DNA of 64,000 bases from Ctenosaura bakeri (Eukaryota > Chordata > Lepidosauria > Squamata > Iguanidae): positions 496,001 through 560,000 of the forward strand of contig CAOLHI010000566.1 in assembly GCA_948474755.1 (NCBI GenBank), in the 5' to 3' direction. A program made the position numbers and the translations under genes. The notes beneath the pieces were generated by a model. It was not told the origin of the DNA. It did not search any database and worked only from the letters and a program-made list of their open reading frames with translations. Positions 36,901-41,245 of the stretch are shown here, one piece after another (position 1 is the first letter of the stretch; each line of letters opens with the position of its first letter).

Positions 36901-37497
36901 CCCCCTCCCTAAACTGCCTTTGGCCTCTGGCCCCCTCCCTAAACTGCCTCTGGCCCCCTCCCTAAACTGCCTTTGGCCCCCTCCCTAAACTGCCTCTGGC
37001 CCCCTCCCTAAACTGCCTTTGGCCTCTGGCCCCCTCCCTAAACTGCCTTTGGCCTCTGACCCCCTCTCTAAACTGCCTTTGGCCTCTGGCCCCCTCTCTA
37101 AACTGCCTTTGGCCTCTGGCCCCCTCTCTAAACTGCCTTTGGCTTCTGGCCCCCTCCCTAAACTGCCTTTGGCCTCTGGCCCCCTCCCTAAACTGCCTTT
37201 GGCCCCCTCCCTAAACTGCCTCTGGCCCCCTCCCTAAACTGCCTTTGGCCCCCTCCCTAAACTGCCTTTGGCCTCTGGCCCCCTCCCTAAACTGCAAACC
37301 CCAGGATTCCAAAGGATGTTGAAAATGGAATAATAGCACTATAACAGTCTGGTGCGGACATGGCCTTTAGCACATCCTCCCTCCCTCCTCAGCGCAGGCA
37401 GCTCTGCCATCTTCCTCCAGCAGCCGTTCCAGTCCCTCAGTTCCAGCTCCCACGCGGTGAGGTCCATCCCACTTGGGAGGGCAAAGGCACTGACCAT
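5750..37497 (-). CDS. PARP6: PARP6, protein mono-ADP-ribosyltransferase, complete gene (22 exons)
   Basis: Seen: 22 exons on the minus strand join in phase into one 619-codon frame ending in a stop at 5750-5752. Diagnostic stretches are REYGTIDDVDIDLHINI, GMFTSQQWKHLSNDFLKTQQ, EYCVVCDEQHVF, YGKGIYLSPISSISFGYSG and the end IMRVIGTQVYTN. Known family: PARP6 (ARTD17) transfers single ADP-ribose units from NAD+ to proteins and has been linked to cell-cycle control and dendrite growth. The catalytic domain is the last third: H462 in FHGS and Y497 in GIYLS correspond to the H and Y of the PARP triad. Cysteine-rich stretches are in exons 10 and 11. Human PARP6 as I remember it has 630 residues; the 11-residue difference lies entirely at the end of exon 8. 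Introns hold only repeats and unrecognised DNA. All splice sites are GT-AG. The start exon is the least certain part. Confidence 0.95.
6730..6814 (-). CDS. PARP6: PARP6 exon 21
   Basis: 85 bp, completes V558 and encodes residues 559-585 plus two bases of V586. Contains KDLQKHGNIWVCPVSDHVCT followed by RFFF. Donor GTGAGT. Confidence 0.96.
7273..7306. repeat. (AC)n / (ACGC)n microsatellite
   Basis: Alternating CA with ACGCACGC interruptions. Confidence 0.9.
7715..7778 (-). CDS. PARP6: PARP6 exon 20
   Basis: 64 bp, residues 537-557 plus one base of V558. Contains TRSIQSRFLQSRNLNCIALC. Donor GTGAGT. Confidence 0.95.
8270..8422 (-). mobile_element. second tRNA-derived SINE family, full length
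   Basis: On minus: GGGCTGTAGCTCAGTGAAAG (box A-like) and GGTTTAGTTC (box B-like), ending at AGCTAGATGGACTAATGATC. Confidence 0.75.
8433..8602. mobile_element. hairpin MITE, full copy
   Basis: GGCCATTTCCGCACTGG and the mirrored AAATGGCC end bracket two arms with the shared core CCTATGGAATCCTG; the centre is GGGAGGGGCC. Confidence 0.9.
9091..9268. mobile_element. hairpin MITE, full copy
   Basis: Near-perfect palindrome with centre GGGGCCAGCTGGCCCC; ends GGCCATTTCTGCAC and GCGGAAATG. Confidence 0.9.
9836..9915 (-). CDS. PARP6: PARP6 exon 19
   Basis: 80 bp, completes G510 and encodes residues 511-536. Contains MGKGQHRMPSKDELVQRYNR and ends MNTIPQ. Donor GTAACC. Confidence 0.95.
10478..10560 (+). 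mobile_element. SINE tail fragment
   Basis: CAGCCTGTCCACTTTACAGG and GTTGTTGTGGGGATAAAACT match the tail of the SINE at 13065. Confidence 0.55.
10835..10935 (+). mobile_element. SINE tail fragment
   Basis: TGACCTACCTCACAGGGTGG with GTTGTAAGTACAAG resembles the same SINE tail. Confidence 0.5.
11290..11445. mobile_element. palindromic MITE, family 3
   Basis: GGGAACCTGTGGCCCTCTGG, AGCTCTCATCATC and the mirrored GGGAGTTGTAGTCCAG with AGGTCACAGGTT. Confidence 0.7.
11475..11571. mobile_element. hairpin MITE, left arm only
   Basis: Starts GATCATTTCCGCACTAG and stops at the centre CCAGCTGGC; the right arm is absent. Confidence 0.85.
11932..12060. mobile_element. hairpin MITE (long type), left arm and centre only
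   Basis: Starts GACCATTTCTGCACTACAC and runs through the asymmetric centre CAGCCAGAGAGCTC; no right arm. Confidence 0.8.
12148..12262. mobile_element. palindromic MITE, family 2
   Basis: AGCTGGGAAAAGTTAGAG, TACAACTTTCAGAATCCC and the mirrored GGAAGCTGTAGTCC plus TTTCCCAGCT. Confidence 0.65.
12775..12844 (-). CDS. PARP6: PARP6 exon 18, catalytic Tyr region
   Basis: 70 bp, residues 487-509 plus one base of G510. HGAAYGKGIYLS contains Y497, the expected second triad residue. Acceptor TGCAAG, donor GTAAGC. Confidence 0.95.
13065..13290 (+). mobile_element. tRNA-derived SINE
   Basis: CATGGTGTAGTGGTCAGAG head (box A-like), then CTCACAGAGTTGTTGGAAGG and CTTTGAGCTCCTGG tail segments. Confidence 0.8.
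13636..13860 (+). mobile_element. tRNA-derived SINE with an expanded pentamer in its head
   Basis: The head GTGTAGTG is amplified into about eight GTGTA units (13636-13676). The body then continues with AGATCCAGGTTAAAATCCCC and CACCTCAAGCTCCTTGG. Confidence 0.75.
14216..14288 (-). CDS. PARP6: PARP6 exon 17, catalytic His region
   Basis: 73 bp, completes H462 and encodes residues 463-486, from GSHIENWHSILRNGLVNASY on. H462 in the motif FHGS matches the NAD-binding histidine of PARPs. Donor GTAAGG. Confidence 0.96.
14407..14850. mobile_element. hAT-like non-autonomous element
   Basis: Left end CAGAGGTGGGCAAAATG and right end AAGTTGCCCATCCCTAG, mirrored hAT-type ends. The 8-bp flanks match only in part. 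Confidence 0.6.
15085..15203 (+). mobile_element. L1 3' end fragment
   Basis: AGATCAGTGTGGAAGATC, AAAATATTTCATG and AATAAAATGATATAAAAAAAA match the 3' UTR of the L1 at 46230-46330. Confidence 0.7.
15276..15385 (-). CDS. PARP6: PARP6 exon 16
   Basis: 110 bp, residues 426-461 plus two bases of H462. Contains LKFMHTSHQFLLLSSPPAKE and ends LYGSTFAF. The acceptor is a tandem TAGCAG (NAGNAG); using the first AG would add one Gln. Confidence 0.95.
15611..15722. mobile_element. palindromic MITE, family 2
   Basis: AGCTTGGGAAAGTTACTTTT, GACTACAATTTTCAGAATCC and the mirrored GGAGCTACAGTTC with AAGTAACATTTC. Confidence 0.7.
15775..15902. mobile_element. hairpin MITE, internally shortened (128 bp)
   Basis: GGCCATTTCCGCACTAGAG and the matching right end, flanked by TAA duplications (15772-15774 and 15903-15905). 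Most of the left core is deleted. Confidence 0.9.
16151..16636. mobile_element. hAT-like non-autonomous element
   Basis: Perfect 11-bp inverted ends, GGGTTGGGCAA and TTGCCCAACCC. The interior is non-coding and resembles the element at 4491. Confidence 0.6.
16840..17000. mobile_element. palindromic MITE, family 3
   Basis: GGACTTCAGCTTTCATCC and the mirrored GGTGGGAGTTGCAGACC with TTGGAGGGCTACAAAT. Confidence 0.6.
16992..17185 (-). mobile_element. second tRNA-derived SINE family
   Basis: GAGGAAGCTACCTTAGGCTG (mirror of the tail) to CCCTTCTGCATGCAAAGTAG (mirror of the head). Confidence 0.65.
17193..17322. mobile_element. hairpin MITE, internally shortened
   Basis: GCGATTTCCGCATGAG at the left and GCAGAAATGGCC at the right; part of the left core is missing. 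Lies about 80 bp downstream of PARP6 exon 15 in transcription order. Confidence 0.85.
17401..17449 (-). CDS. PARP6: PARP6 exon 15
   Basis: 49 bp, completes W409 and encodes residues 410-425, IISSNRSHIVKLPLSR. This is where the catalytic half begins. Donor GTAAGT. Confidence 0.96.
18231..18298 (-). CDS. PARP6: PARP6 exon 14
   Basis: 68 bp, residues 387-408 plus two bases of W409. Contains GSYLEIKKQMDKLDPLAHPL. Donor GTAAGG. Confidence 0.96.
18379..18592 (-). mobile_element. 5S rRNA-derived SINE
   Basis: 18490-18592 is the mirror of the 5S rRNA 3' half: TCTCCTATCCAAGTACTAAT and GCTGCTTAGCTGCAAAGATC. The rest (TGTGCCTTCAAGTTGTCTGC on) is the same tail as the tRNA-derived SINEs. It is not a working 5S gene. 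Confidence 0.8.
18908..18973 (-). CDS. PARP6: PARP6 exon 13
   Basis: 66 bp, residues 365-386. Starts KKNYERLQKALDSVMSIREM from a run of eight A directly after the acceptor CAG. Donor GTAAGT. Confidence 0.95.
19707..19832 (-). CDS. PARP6: PARP6 exon 12
   Basis: 126 bp, residues 323-364. Contains VVDLLVAMCRAALESPRKSI and PYPSVVDPSDPKTLAFNPK. Donor GTTGGT. Confidence 0.96.
20106..20130. repeat. (AC)n microsatellite
   Basis: About 12 AC repeats in the PARP6 intron between exons 11 and 12. Confidence 0.95.
20640..20765 (+). mobile_element. retroelement 3' end of uncertain class
   Basis: CCTGATGAAGAAGCCAGTG, then CAAAAGCTTGCACAATGTA and GCCTAATACAGATACCACTG, a pattern common at retroelement ends. 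Confidence 0.4.
21014..21085. mobile_element. hairpin MITE, right arm only
   Basis: CCCCAGGATTCCATAGG through GTGCGGAAATGGCC, without a left arm. It abuts a minus-strand SINE. Confidence 0.85.
21086..21200 (-). mobile_element. tRNA-derived SINE fragment
   Basis: Mirror of the head: CAACACTCAAATCACTACAC with ACTTGCCCAAGGTAACCAGG. Confidence 0.75.
21448..21540 (-). CDS. PARP6: PARP6 exon 11
   Basis: 93 bp, residues 292-322. Contains AVCTRELCVFSFYTLGVMSG and ends AEEVATGAE. Its cysteines may pair with the CxxC of exon 10. Acceptor CTGTAG, donor GTACAA. Confidence 0.95.
22289..22384 (-). CDS. PARP6: PARP6 exon 10
   Basis: 96 bp, residues 260-291. Contains the CxxC motif in LNEYCVVCDEQHVFQNGSML. 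Donor GTACTG. Confidence 0.96.
22448..22600 (+). mobile_element. second tRNA-derived SINE family
   Basis: GTTCAGTGGTACAACACATG, ACCCAGAAGGTCCCAGTG and AGCCTGGGAAAGAACCTGG follow the family order. Confidence 0.6.
22655..22845. repeat. GC-rich interspersed repeat
   Basis: Several GGCCATGCCCC-type motifs in tandem, then AAGCTCCGCCACTG. A related GC-rich block lies at 17758-17930. Confidence 0.4.
22885..23098 (+). mobile_element. tRNA-derived SINE, 5' truncated
   Basis: GACCAGGATTCAAATTCC (box B-like), then AACCTTGTGATAGGTTGGCT and CACACAATAACAACAAA at the end. Confidence 0.75.
23125..23192. repeat. (GGAAA)n microsatellite
   Basis: GGGAA units changing into about nine GGAAA units; purine-only strand, directly behind a SINE end. 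Confidence 0.95.
23628..23681 (-). CDS. PARP6: PARP6 exon 9
   Basis: 54 bp, residues 242-259, VGGHCKNIPTLEYGFLVQ. Phase 0 on both sides, donor GTAAGT. Confidence 0.95.
24745..25855 (+). mobile_element. L2/CR1-group LINE, 3' part, split by a SINE
   Basis: Decayed frame with VGVLLDPPLSLEAQVGSVL, ILVMSHLNYHHATYLGLPLK and ARLSKGAPERNHMTPIL. The tail CACCCTGAGATACTTTGATA follows the SINE at 25505-25741. Confidence 0.7.
25505..25741 (-). mobile_element. tRNA-derived SINE, full length
   Basis: TTGTTGTTATGTGCCTTCAG (mirror of the tail) to CAAACTGCTACATCACACTG (mirror of the head). Inserted in the LINE at 24745-25855. Confidence 0.85.
25925..26040. mobile_element. palindromic MITE, family 3
   Basis: GGTGCCCTCCAGATGTTTTG, AACTCCTATGATCCC and a mirrored GGGAATCATAGGC. 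Confidence 0.55.
26812..26989 (-). CDS. PARP6: PARP6 exon 8, with divergent 3' end
   Basis: 178 bp, residues 182-241. Contains SMLKGKLGVPELRVNRLMNR and NPKVEVFGYPPSTQAG. It ends VAPFNIL before donor GTGGGT, which leaves phase 0 and joins exon 9 in frame. An alternative donor 23 bp upstream (GTGTCG) would break the frame. Human PARP6 has a longer, proline-rich segment here, as I remember it. Confidence 0.9.
27150..27784 (+). mobile_element. RTE/BovB-like LINE, C-terminal part, split by a hairpin MITE
   Basis: Before the MITE the frame reads YMGSVINQNGDCNQEIRRRL and it continues after it with RFGKATMKKVDKILKG. Later motifs are SCESWTLKEADRKKINSF and KMRLTYFGHVMRRCNSLL. Several stops and frameshifts; inactive. 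Confidence 0.75.
27234..27414. mobile_element. hairpin MITE, full copy inside a LINE
   Basis: 181-bp near-perfect palindrome with ends GGCCTTTTCCACAC and GTGCGGAAAAGGCC, flanked by TAA duplications (27231-27233 and 27415-27417). It interrupts an RTE-type reading frame. Confidence 0.95.
27785..28159. mobile_element. hAT-like non-autonomous element
   Basis: GGGTGGGCACAACGTAGCCC at the left and TTGCCCACC at the right, just downstream of PARP6 exon 7 in transcription order. Confidence 0.55.
28263..28412 (-). CDS. PARP6: PARP6 exon 7
   Basis: 150 bp, residues 132-181 plus two bases of K182. Contains MFTSQQWKHLSNDFLKTQQE, then HSWFKASGTIKKFRAG. The donor must be CCCAA/GTATGG, because exon 8 then completes the Lys codon AAA. 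Confidence 0.97.
28888..28954 (-). CDS. PARP6: PARP6 exon 6
   Basis: 67 bp, residues 110-131 plus two bases of K132. Contains PSIEVFQPSNKEGFGLGLQL. Donor GTGAGT. Confidence 0.96.
29190..29280 (-). CDS. PARP6: PARP6 exon 5
   Basis: 91 bp, residues 80-109 plus one base of E110. Contains VATAWKVLRAEPIVLRLRFS and ends SQYLDGP. Donor GTAAGT. Confidence 0.96.
30152..30212 (-). CDS. PARP6: PARP6 exon 4
   Basis: 61 bp, completes R59 and encodes residues 60-79, EYGTIDDVDIDLHINIGFLD. Acceptor CCACAG, donor GTAAGT. Confidence 0.96.
30235..30385 (+). mobile_element. L2/CR1-group LINE tail
   Basis: T-rich lead, then GAGAAAAGGTGGGACAG and AATAAAAATCATCATC, typical of these 3' ends. Confidence 0.5.
30990..31220. 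mobile_element. older palindromic MITE with a related core
   Basis: Contains CCTTGGGATTTGTGGTTTT and the mirrored AGAATTCCACAGGATGGAG, outer parts matching CTTGATAC and GATATCAAAC. Resembles an old ancestor of the hairpin family. Confidence 0.5.
32175..32235 (+). mobile_element. SINE 3' end fragment
   Basis: GTCAAAATTGACTTGATGGC followed by AAATAACAAATT is the family's end. Confidence 0.5.
32503..32694 (+). mobile_element. tRNA-derived SINE, full length
   Basis: GTGTAGTGGTCTGAACATTG head, AAACCCACTGGGTGATCTTG, and end GACTTGATGACACACAACAA. Confidence 0.8.
33187..33281 (-). CDS. PARP6: PARP6 exon 3
   Basis: 95 bp, residues 28-58 plus two bases of R59. Contains AADLYRHPQLDADIEAVKEL. Donor GTGGGT. 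Confidence 0.95.
33500..33575. mobile_element. palindromic MITE, family 2, short
   Basis: TTTTTGGACTATAATTCCCC and the mirrored GATTCTGGGAGTTGTTATCC. Confidence 0.6.
33855..33930 (+). mobile_element. LINE tail ending in an (AT)n tract
   Basis: GCTGCCTCGATCCATGTGG and GAGAGGCGGGATACAAATAT followed by about 16 AT repeats. Confidence 0.6.
34192..34269 (-). CDS. PARP6: PARP6 exon 2
   Basis: 78 bp, residues 2-27, starting DIKGQYWTDDDSDGENESEE. A strongly acidic N-terminal stretch. Acceptor CTTTAG, donor GTATGA, phase 0 on both sides. Confidence 0.93.
34700..34800. mobile_element. palindromic MITE, family 2, worn
   Basis: TCTAGAATTCCCCAGCAAGC and TAAAAGCTGTAGTTCAAAAG in the family 2 order. Confidence 0.5.
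35966..37295. repeat. minisatellite, 30-bp and 23-bp units
   Basis: Several dozen tandem units share the core CCCTCCCTAAACTGCC followed by TTTGG. Units are 30 bp (with an extra GGCCTCT) or 23 bp (without it). The core is the inner right arm of the surrounding MITE, so the array arose from the element itself. Because 30 is a multiple of three, it creates long spurious reading frames. The minus (transcribed) strand carries GGGAGGGGG in each unit. Confidence 0.95.
36389..36972. repeat. higher-order duplication of about 292 bp inside the minisatellite
   Basis: The unit-variant order from 36389 (a CCCTAACTG variant, then CTCTCTAAACT variants, then a GGCTTCTGG variant) repeats from 36681, an offset of 292 bp. 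Part of the same order appears again from about 37019. Confidence 0.8.
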
Positions 37498-37700
37498 TTG
37501 CTTTGTGGTTCACAGGCGCTCCTTCCTCAGGGCTAGGCCTCCCCGCTCCATGCCACCACCAGACAGCCTGGAAGCTGCGAGGCAGACATCCCTCCAGGCC
37601 TAAGAGAGGCCTCGCTCTCAGGGCGGGAGAGTCGGCCTGGGCAGGATGTGCTTCCGTCGCCCTGGCAACCCAGTCACGGTCCTCGGGAAAGCGGAGAGCA
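37495..37700 (-). CDS. PARP6: PARP6 exon 1: 5' UTR plus start codon
   Basis: The ATG (37497-37495) is the last codon of the exon, in context AAAGCAAATG followed by donor GTCAGT. It fits exon 2, which opens directly with GAC ATC AAA (D-I-K), the residues that follow Met in PARP6. The upstream edge (transcription start) is inferred from the promoter motifs and is not defined. A further untranslated exon cannot be excluded. Confidence 0.65.
37656..37669. promoter_or_regulatory. RFX X-box
   Basis: GTCGCCCTGGCAAC matches the X-box consensus GTNRCC-N2-RGYAAC at every position. It is flanked by an ETS-type CTTCCG at 37651-37656. Confidence 0.55.
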
Positions 37701-37708
37701 ACAATGGC

Positions 37709-37716
37709 TGACGTCA
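37709..37716. promoter_or_regulatory. consensus CRE (TGACGTCA)
   Basis: A perfect palindromic CREB/ATF site, TGACGTCA, in the PARP6 promoter. Confidence 0.65.
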
Positions 37717-37737
37717 GGGCTGTGCGGCGGCCTCTTC

Positions 37738-37742
37738 ATTGG
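37738..37742 (-). promoter_or_regulatory. CCAAT box
   Basis: CCAAT on the minus strand (ATTGG on plus), 22 bp upstream of the CRE. Confidence 0.55.
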
Positions 37743-37904
37743 CCGTGAGGAACGCTGCCTCCTGAAGGGAAAAAGAAAAGGGAGGGGAATCCGACACATT
37801 TTTGATATTTAGGTGGGAAACCTGTAGTAAACACGGTGTACAAAGCAGAGGCGTGAGCTCTCCTTCCGTAGGAAGCGCCACTATGGCCCTCTCTGCATCC
37901 ACCC

Positions 37905-38066
37905 AACCGGAGCTATTGCTACCATTTTTAATAGTTTTTAATAGTTAATGTGTTTTAGGGAGTTTTAGATGGGTTGGTGGGTGGGGAGGATGGGTTATGT
38001 TTTAATGCTTTTAATGTATTTGATGTATTGCTGTAGTACCGCCTCAATCCGTTGGGAGAGACGGGA

Positions 38067-38120
<54 letters not shown>
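37905..38120 (+). mobile_element. LINE tail ending in an (ATT)n tract
   Basis: TTTTAATAGTTTTTAATAG lead, CCGCCTCAATCCGTTGGG and ACGGGATATT, then about 18 ATT repeats. Lies between the PARP6 promoter and the CpG-rich transposon. Confidence 0.65.
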
Positions 38121-38121
<1 letters not shown>

Positions 38122-38233
38122 CAATCCACATAGCTTTTATTTCCCCTTTCCTTTATTTTTTTATTAGAAATCTTTAAAAGTTAACTGCAAAACCAAATCA
38201 CACCAAAACATCGAACACACATAACACAACATA

Positions 38234-38756
38234 GGCCCTTTTCGCACGGGCTTTCTGTCGCGCGACAGCCCCCTGAGCCTCACGGGAGTGGGAGCGTCGC
38301 TCTGCATGATGCACTCCCACTTCCACCGCTCTCACGGGGCTGACACTGCGCGAGCGCGTATTTTTTGATTTTCGCCTCAAAGCGAAAATCACCCGCGCTC
38401 GCGCAGCGCTCCCGGCACCCACACGCACTTACCTCCTGTGCGGAGCGTCGGGTAGGCGGCCGGGTCGCGCTTCCTTCCCTCCACCCCTGCGGAAGGAAGG
38501 GGCAGGGTGAGGAGCTAGCGCAATGGACGCGACACCTCCTGCTTCGCGCGCGCGCGGGGGGGACGGACGCGAGAGCCTCCTGCTTCGCGGGGGGGGCGGA
38601 CGCGCGAGCCACCGCCGCCTCCGGGAGGCTGCTGCTTCCCCGCTCGTTCCTTCGCCTGCGGAAGGAAGGAGGGGGAAACGGCAGCCTCCCAGAGAAGGCT
38701 TCTCGTGCGACCCGCCCTCCCCCGCTTGCGCTAGAAGCCTCAATGCGAAAAGGGCC
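38234..38756. mobile_element. CpG-rich non-autonomous DNA transposon (523 bp)
   Basis: Terminal inverted repeats GGCCCTTTTCGCA and TGCGAAAAGGGCC, flanked by ATA on both sides (38231-38233 and 38757-38759). The interior is extremely CpG-rich (runs such as CGCGCGCGCG) and has internal palindromes around GATTTTCGCCTCAAAGCG. It encodes no recognisable protein. The ends match the hairpin MITE ends, and both make 3-bp duplications. A PIF/Harbinger-type origin is possible but not shown. Confidence 0.85.
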
Positions 38757-38791
38757 ATAGATACATTAACATCAGCATTAACAATAGTATA

Positions 38792-39177
38792 CAATCAGCC
38801 CTCCCCATTTGCGGATTTCACTTTTGCGGATTTGATTATTCACAGATTATTTACTGCCGTCTCTGCTGCCTTCCCAGGCCAATTTTAATAGGGACGGCAA
38901 GCCTCGTGAGACTGAGAAACTGTGAACAAGGCTTGTAAGTCCCTCTTAAAAATGCTATGGGGCAGGAGTGGAGGTGGGGATAAGCCCCACCAGCCAGCCA
39001 CTCCTGCCTTGTGAAGGAACCCTGATGCCTCAAAGGAATCCATGGTGGGTTGAATATGGTGATCGTACTTTTTTGTGTGTTAAATATGGTTTGGGAGGGC
39101 CTAGAGTTATCCACATTTTTTTCTACTTTCACAGGGGTCCTGTGCCCCTAACCCTACCGAATGTGGAGGGATGACTG
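38792..39177 (+). mobile_element. Tc1/mariner-like (Tigger/pogo-type) non-autonomous element, copy 1
   Basis: Left end CAATCAGCCCTCCCCATTTG and right end mirroring CAGTCATCCCTCCACATTC; a TA precedes the left end. Nearly the same sequence as 60240-60611. Confidence 0.8.
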
Positions 39178-39179
39178 CA

Positions 39180-39213
39180 TGTGTGTGTGTGTGTGTGTGT
39201 GCATATGTATGTA

Positions 39214-39246
<33 letters not shown>
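39180..39246. repeat. (TG)n(TA)n compound microsatellite
   Basis: Starts right at the end of the Tc1/mariner-like element at 38792-39177. Confidence 0.95.
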
Positions 39247-39247
<1 letters not shown>

Positions 39248-39539
39248 AAATATTCAAACTAAACTAATATTCATACTGTACTAAACTAAACAAGAAAACA
39301 CTCTAATTAAAAGTGACTCCTACCCTTGTTGCAAACAGCTCCCAGTTATATAAATGCACTTGAGTGTAATCATCTCTTTCTACTGTTTTCAATTTGTTGC
39401 TTGTTACATTTATATTCCTAAATTATTTTAGTTTCTACATTTCTTAAAATTCTTACATGTCATAAATTTCTATTTCCAAAAATCAGTATTACGGACTATT
39501 TTAAAAAAATATTATTTGATTTCCACTATGTTATTCCAT

Positions 39540-39740
39540 GGCCATTTCCACACTACATTCTTATAGTGCTATTATTCCACTTTCAACATTCTGTGGAGTT
39601 CTGGGGTTTGTAGTTTTCTGAGGCCAAAGAGCTGTCTGGCTGAGAATTCCAAAGGCCCCTCCCTATACTGCAAACCCCAGGATTCCATAGCATGTTGAAA
39701 GTGGAATAATGGCACTGTAATAGCGTAGTGCGGAAATACC
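39540..39740. mobile_element. hairpin MITE, long type
   Basis: GGCCATTTCCACACTAC left end and TAGTGCGGAAATAC right end with the asymmetric centre around AAAGAGCTGTCTGG. Confidence 0.88.
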
Positions 39741-40686
39741 CCATGACTTAGTTCCATTAATCAAATCAAATCTATCTTAAACATATTATAGCAACAACTT
39801 ATAATCATATTTCATTCTCTAAACATCTTTCTCAGGATAATAACATATAATGGCACAGTGTTAAGCAACAGTGTTAGCATCAAAGGCACAGTATTATTTT
39901 CCCCTTTTCTGACTTGGCTGGGGATGATGGAAATTGTAATCCAATCCCCCTGTATGACACTCCTGCTTGGGGAAAGCTGTCCTTCTGCAATCAAAAGCAG
40001 TGTGCGCATACACATGCGTACACACACTCATATAAACAATCATTTTTCGGACAGTGACAATAGGGCCATGCTGGTTATGCCATTCACTGCATGGAGGGGT
40101 CTTACATTGGTGAAGAATGCCCTGTACTGATAATTCCTGACATTTTGAGAAACAACCAGGAAATGCCAAGGGAGAGAACACCATTGATTCATGTGAGAGG
40201 AAAGAGAGCCATCTTATATACATTTTGCTCAATGTTGCTTTTTGATGTCAGTTTACCAGTTGAAGAACTGAGGAAACTTCATCAGGGGAAGGAAAAATAT
40301 CTTCAGCTTTGAACAAAATAATTGGCTGTCCAATGGGTAGGAGGTTGTCTGTAGCCGTGGCTTTAGTTCGGATTTGGAGGAGTTTTTCACATAACCTCCA
40401 ACTGTCCTGATTTCTCAGTTGCTTTTAACATGTCCCAGTTTCTTTCTTCTCCCATTTTCCCCCTTTGTCCTCAGCTTACTTTAATTTTTGCAAACTGAAT
40501 TCAAAGTGCAAAAATATTTGCTGGAGAGAGAAGAGGAGGGCACAGAATCTTGCTCTTCCCAGGCAAAAAAAAAATCTTGCCTTTCTTGCCCTTCTCAGGC
40601 AAAAACAAACTAGTGCAGCCTCTCCAAACTTGTATGCTCTTCCTCACTAATAATTTTTGTCATCTTGAGTATGTTCTGATGTTGCA

Positions 40687-40889
40687 AGCCATTTCTGCAC
40701 TACACTGTTATAGTGTTATTATTCCACTTTCAAGATCCTATTGAATCCAGGGGTTTGTAGTTTAGGGACGGGCACTTAGAATTCTCAACCAGAGAGTTCT
40801 TTGGCCTCAGTAAACTACAAACCCCAGAATTCCACAGGATGTTGAAAGTGGAATAATAGCACTATAACAGTGTAATGCAGAAATGGGCT
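40687..40889. mobile_element. hairpin MITE, long type
   Basis: AGCCATTTCTGCACTACAC left end and AATGCAGAAATGGG right end; centre CCAGAGAGTTCTTTGG. Confidence 0.88.
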
Positions 40890-41185
40890 CAGTTTTCACC
40901 GGTGAAATGTTGGAGGGCATGTCTTCATAGCTTCACAGTTGATGCCACAGCAATAACTCAAAAGGAAATCAAGCCTCCTTTGGCTCTATCATTACTCCGC
41001 CTTCTGGACAATGAAATTTTCTGCAGGACAAGTGAGGAATCTGTTGGACCTGATATTCTTGACAGAATTTGACTTCCAACAAATATCAGGATAGTTGAAA
41101 TTTCCCATTACTGCATTCTCTCTTTTTTCTGAATGCATGGTCATCTGTTTGAGGAAGGCCTCATCTAACTGTAATGATTTCATGG

Positions 41186-41245
41186 AATCATAGAATCATA
41201 GATTCATGGAATCACAGAGTTGGAAGAGACCAATCTCTGCTCTCC
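41186..41245 (-). mobile_element. CR1 LINE, terminal fragment
   Basis: ATGGAATCATAGAATCATAG followed by AGTTGGAAGAGACC is the mirror of a CR1 3' end. Confidence 0.75.

Larger units (their letters stand above)
35884..37365. mobile_element. hairpin MITE with a minisatellite expanded in its centre
   Basis: Left arm 35884 to about 35965 and right arm about 37285-37365 are the two halves of the hairpin MITE. They are flanked by the duplication TTT (35881-35883 and 37366-37368). Everything between is the minisatellite. The copy lies in PARP6 intron 1. Confidence 0.85.
37495..37745 (-). promoter_or_regulatory. PARP6 core promoter and 5' UTR block
   Basis: A GC- and CpG-containing, repeat-free block just upstream of and overlapping exon 1. 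On the minus strand the order is CCAAT, CRE, RFX X-box, ETS-type site, then the ATG. No TATA box was seen. The arrangement fits a housekeeping-type CpG promoter. The short plus-strand reading frame starting at 37704 is probably incidental. Confidence 0.65.

Noticed and set aside
35995..37237. Several 70-104 codon open frames with repeating PLASGPLPKL or LNCLWPLAPS motifs
   Set aside because: They are a product of the 30-bp minisatellite, whose unit is a multiple of three. Open in two frames at once, non-coding and antisense to an intron.
35966..37295. CRISPR-like array
   Set aside because: Units follow each other without unique spacers, and the window is vertebrate DNA; it is a minisatellite.
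37704..37748. Plus-strand ATG in good context starting MADVRAVRR in the promoter
   Set aside because: The frame ends after 14 codons and overlaps the CRE and CCAAT sites; no sign of a head-to-head gene.
38240..38794. CpG island with 110-131 codon open frames on both strands
   Set aside because: The island is the body of a transposon with inverted ends and a target duplication. The frames have no family signature and come from the high GC content.
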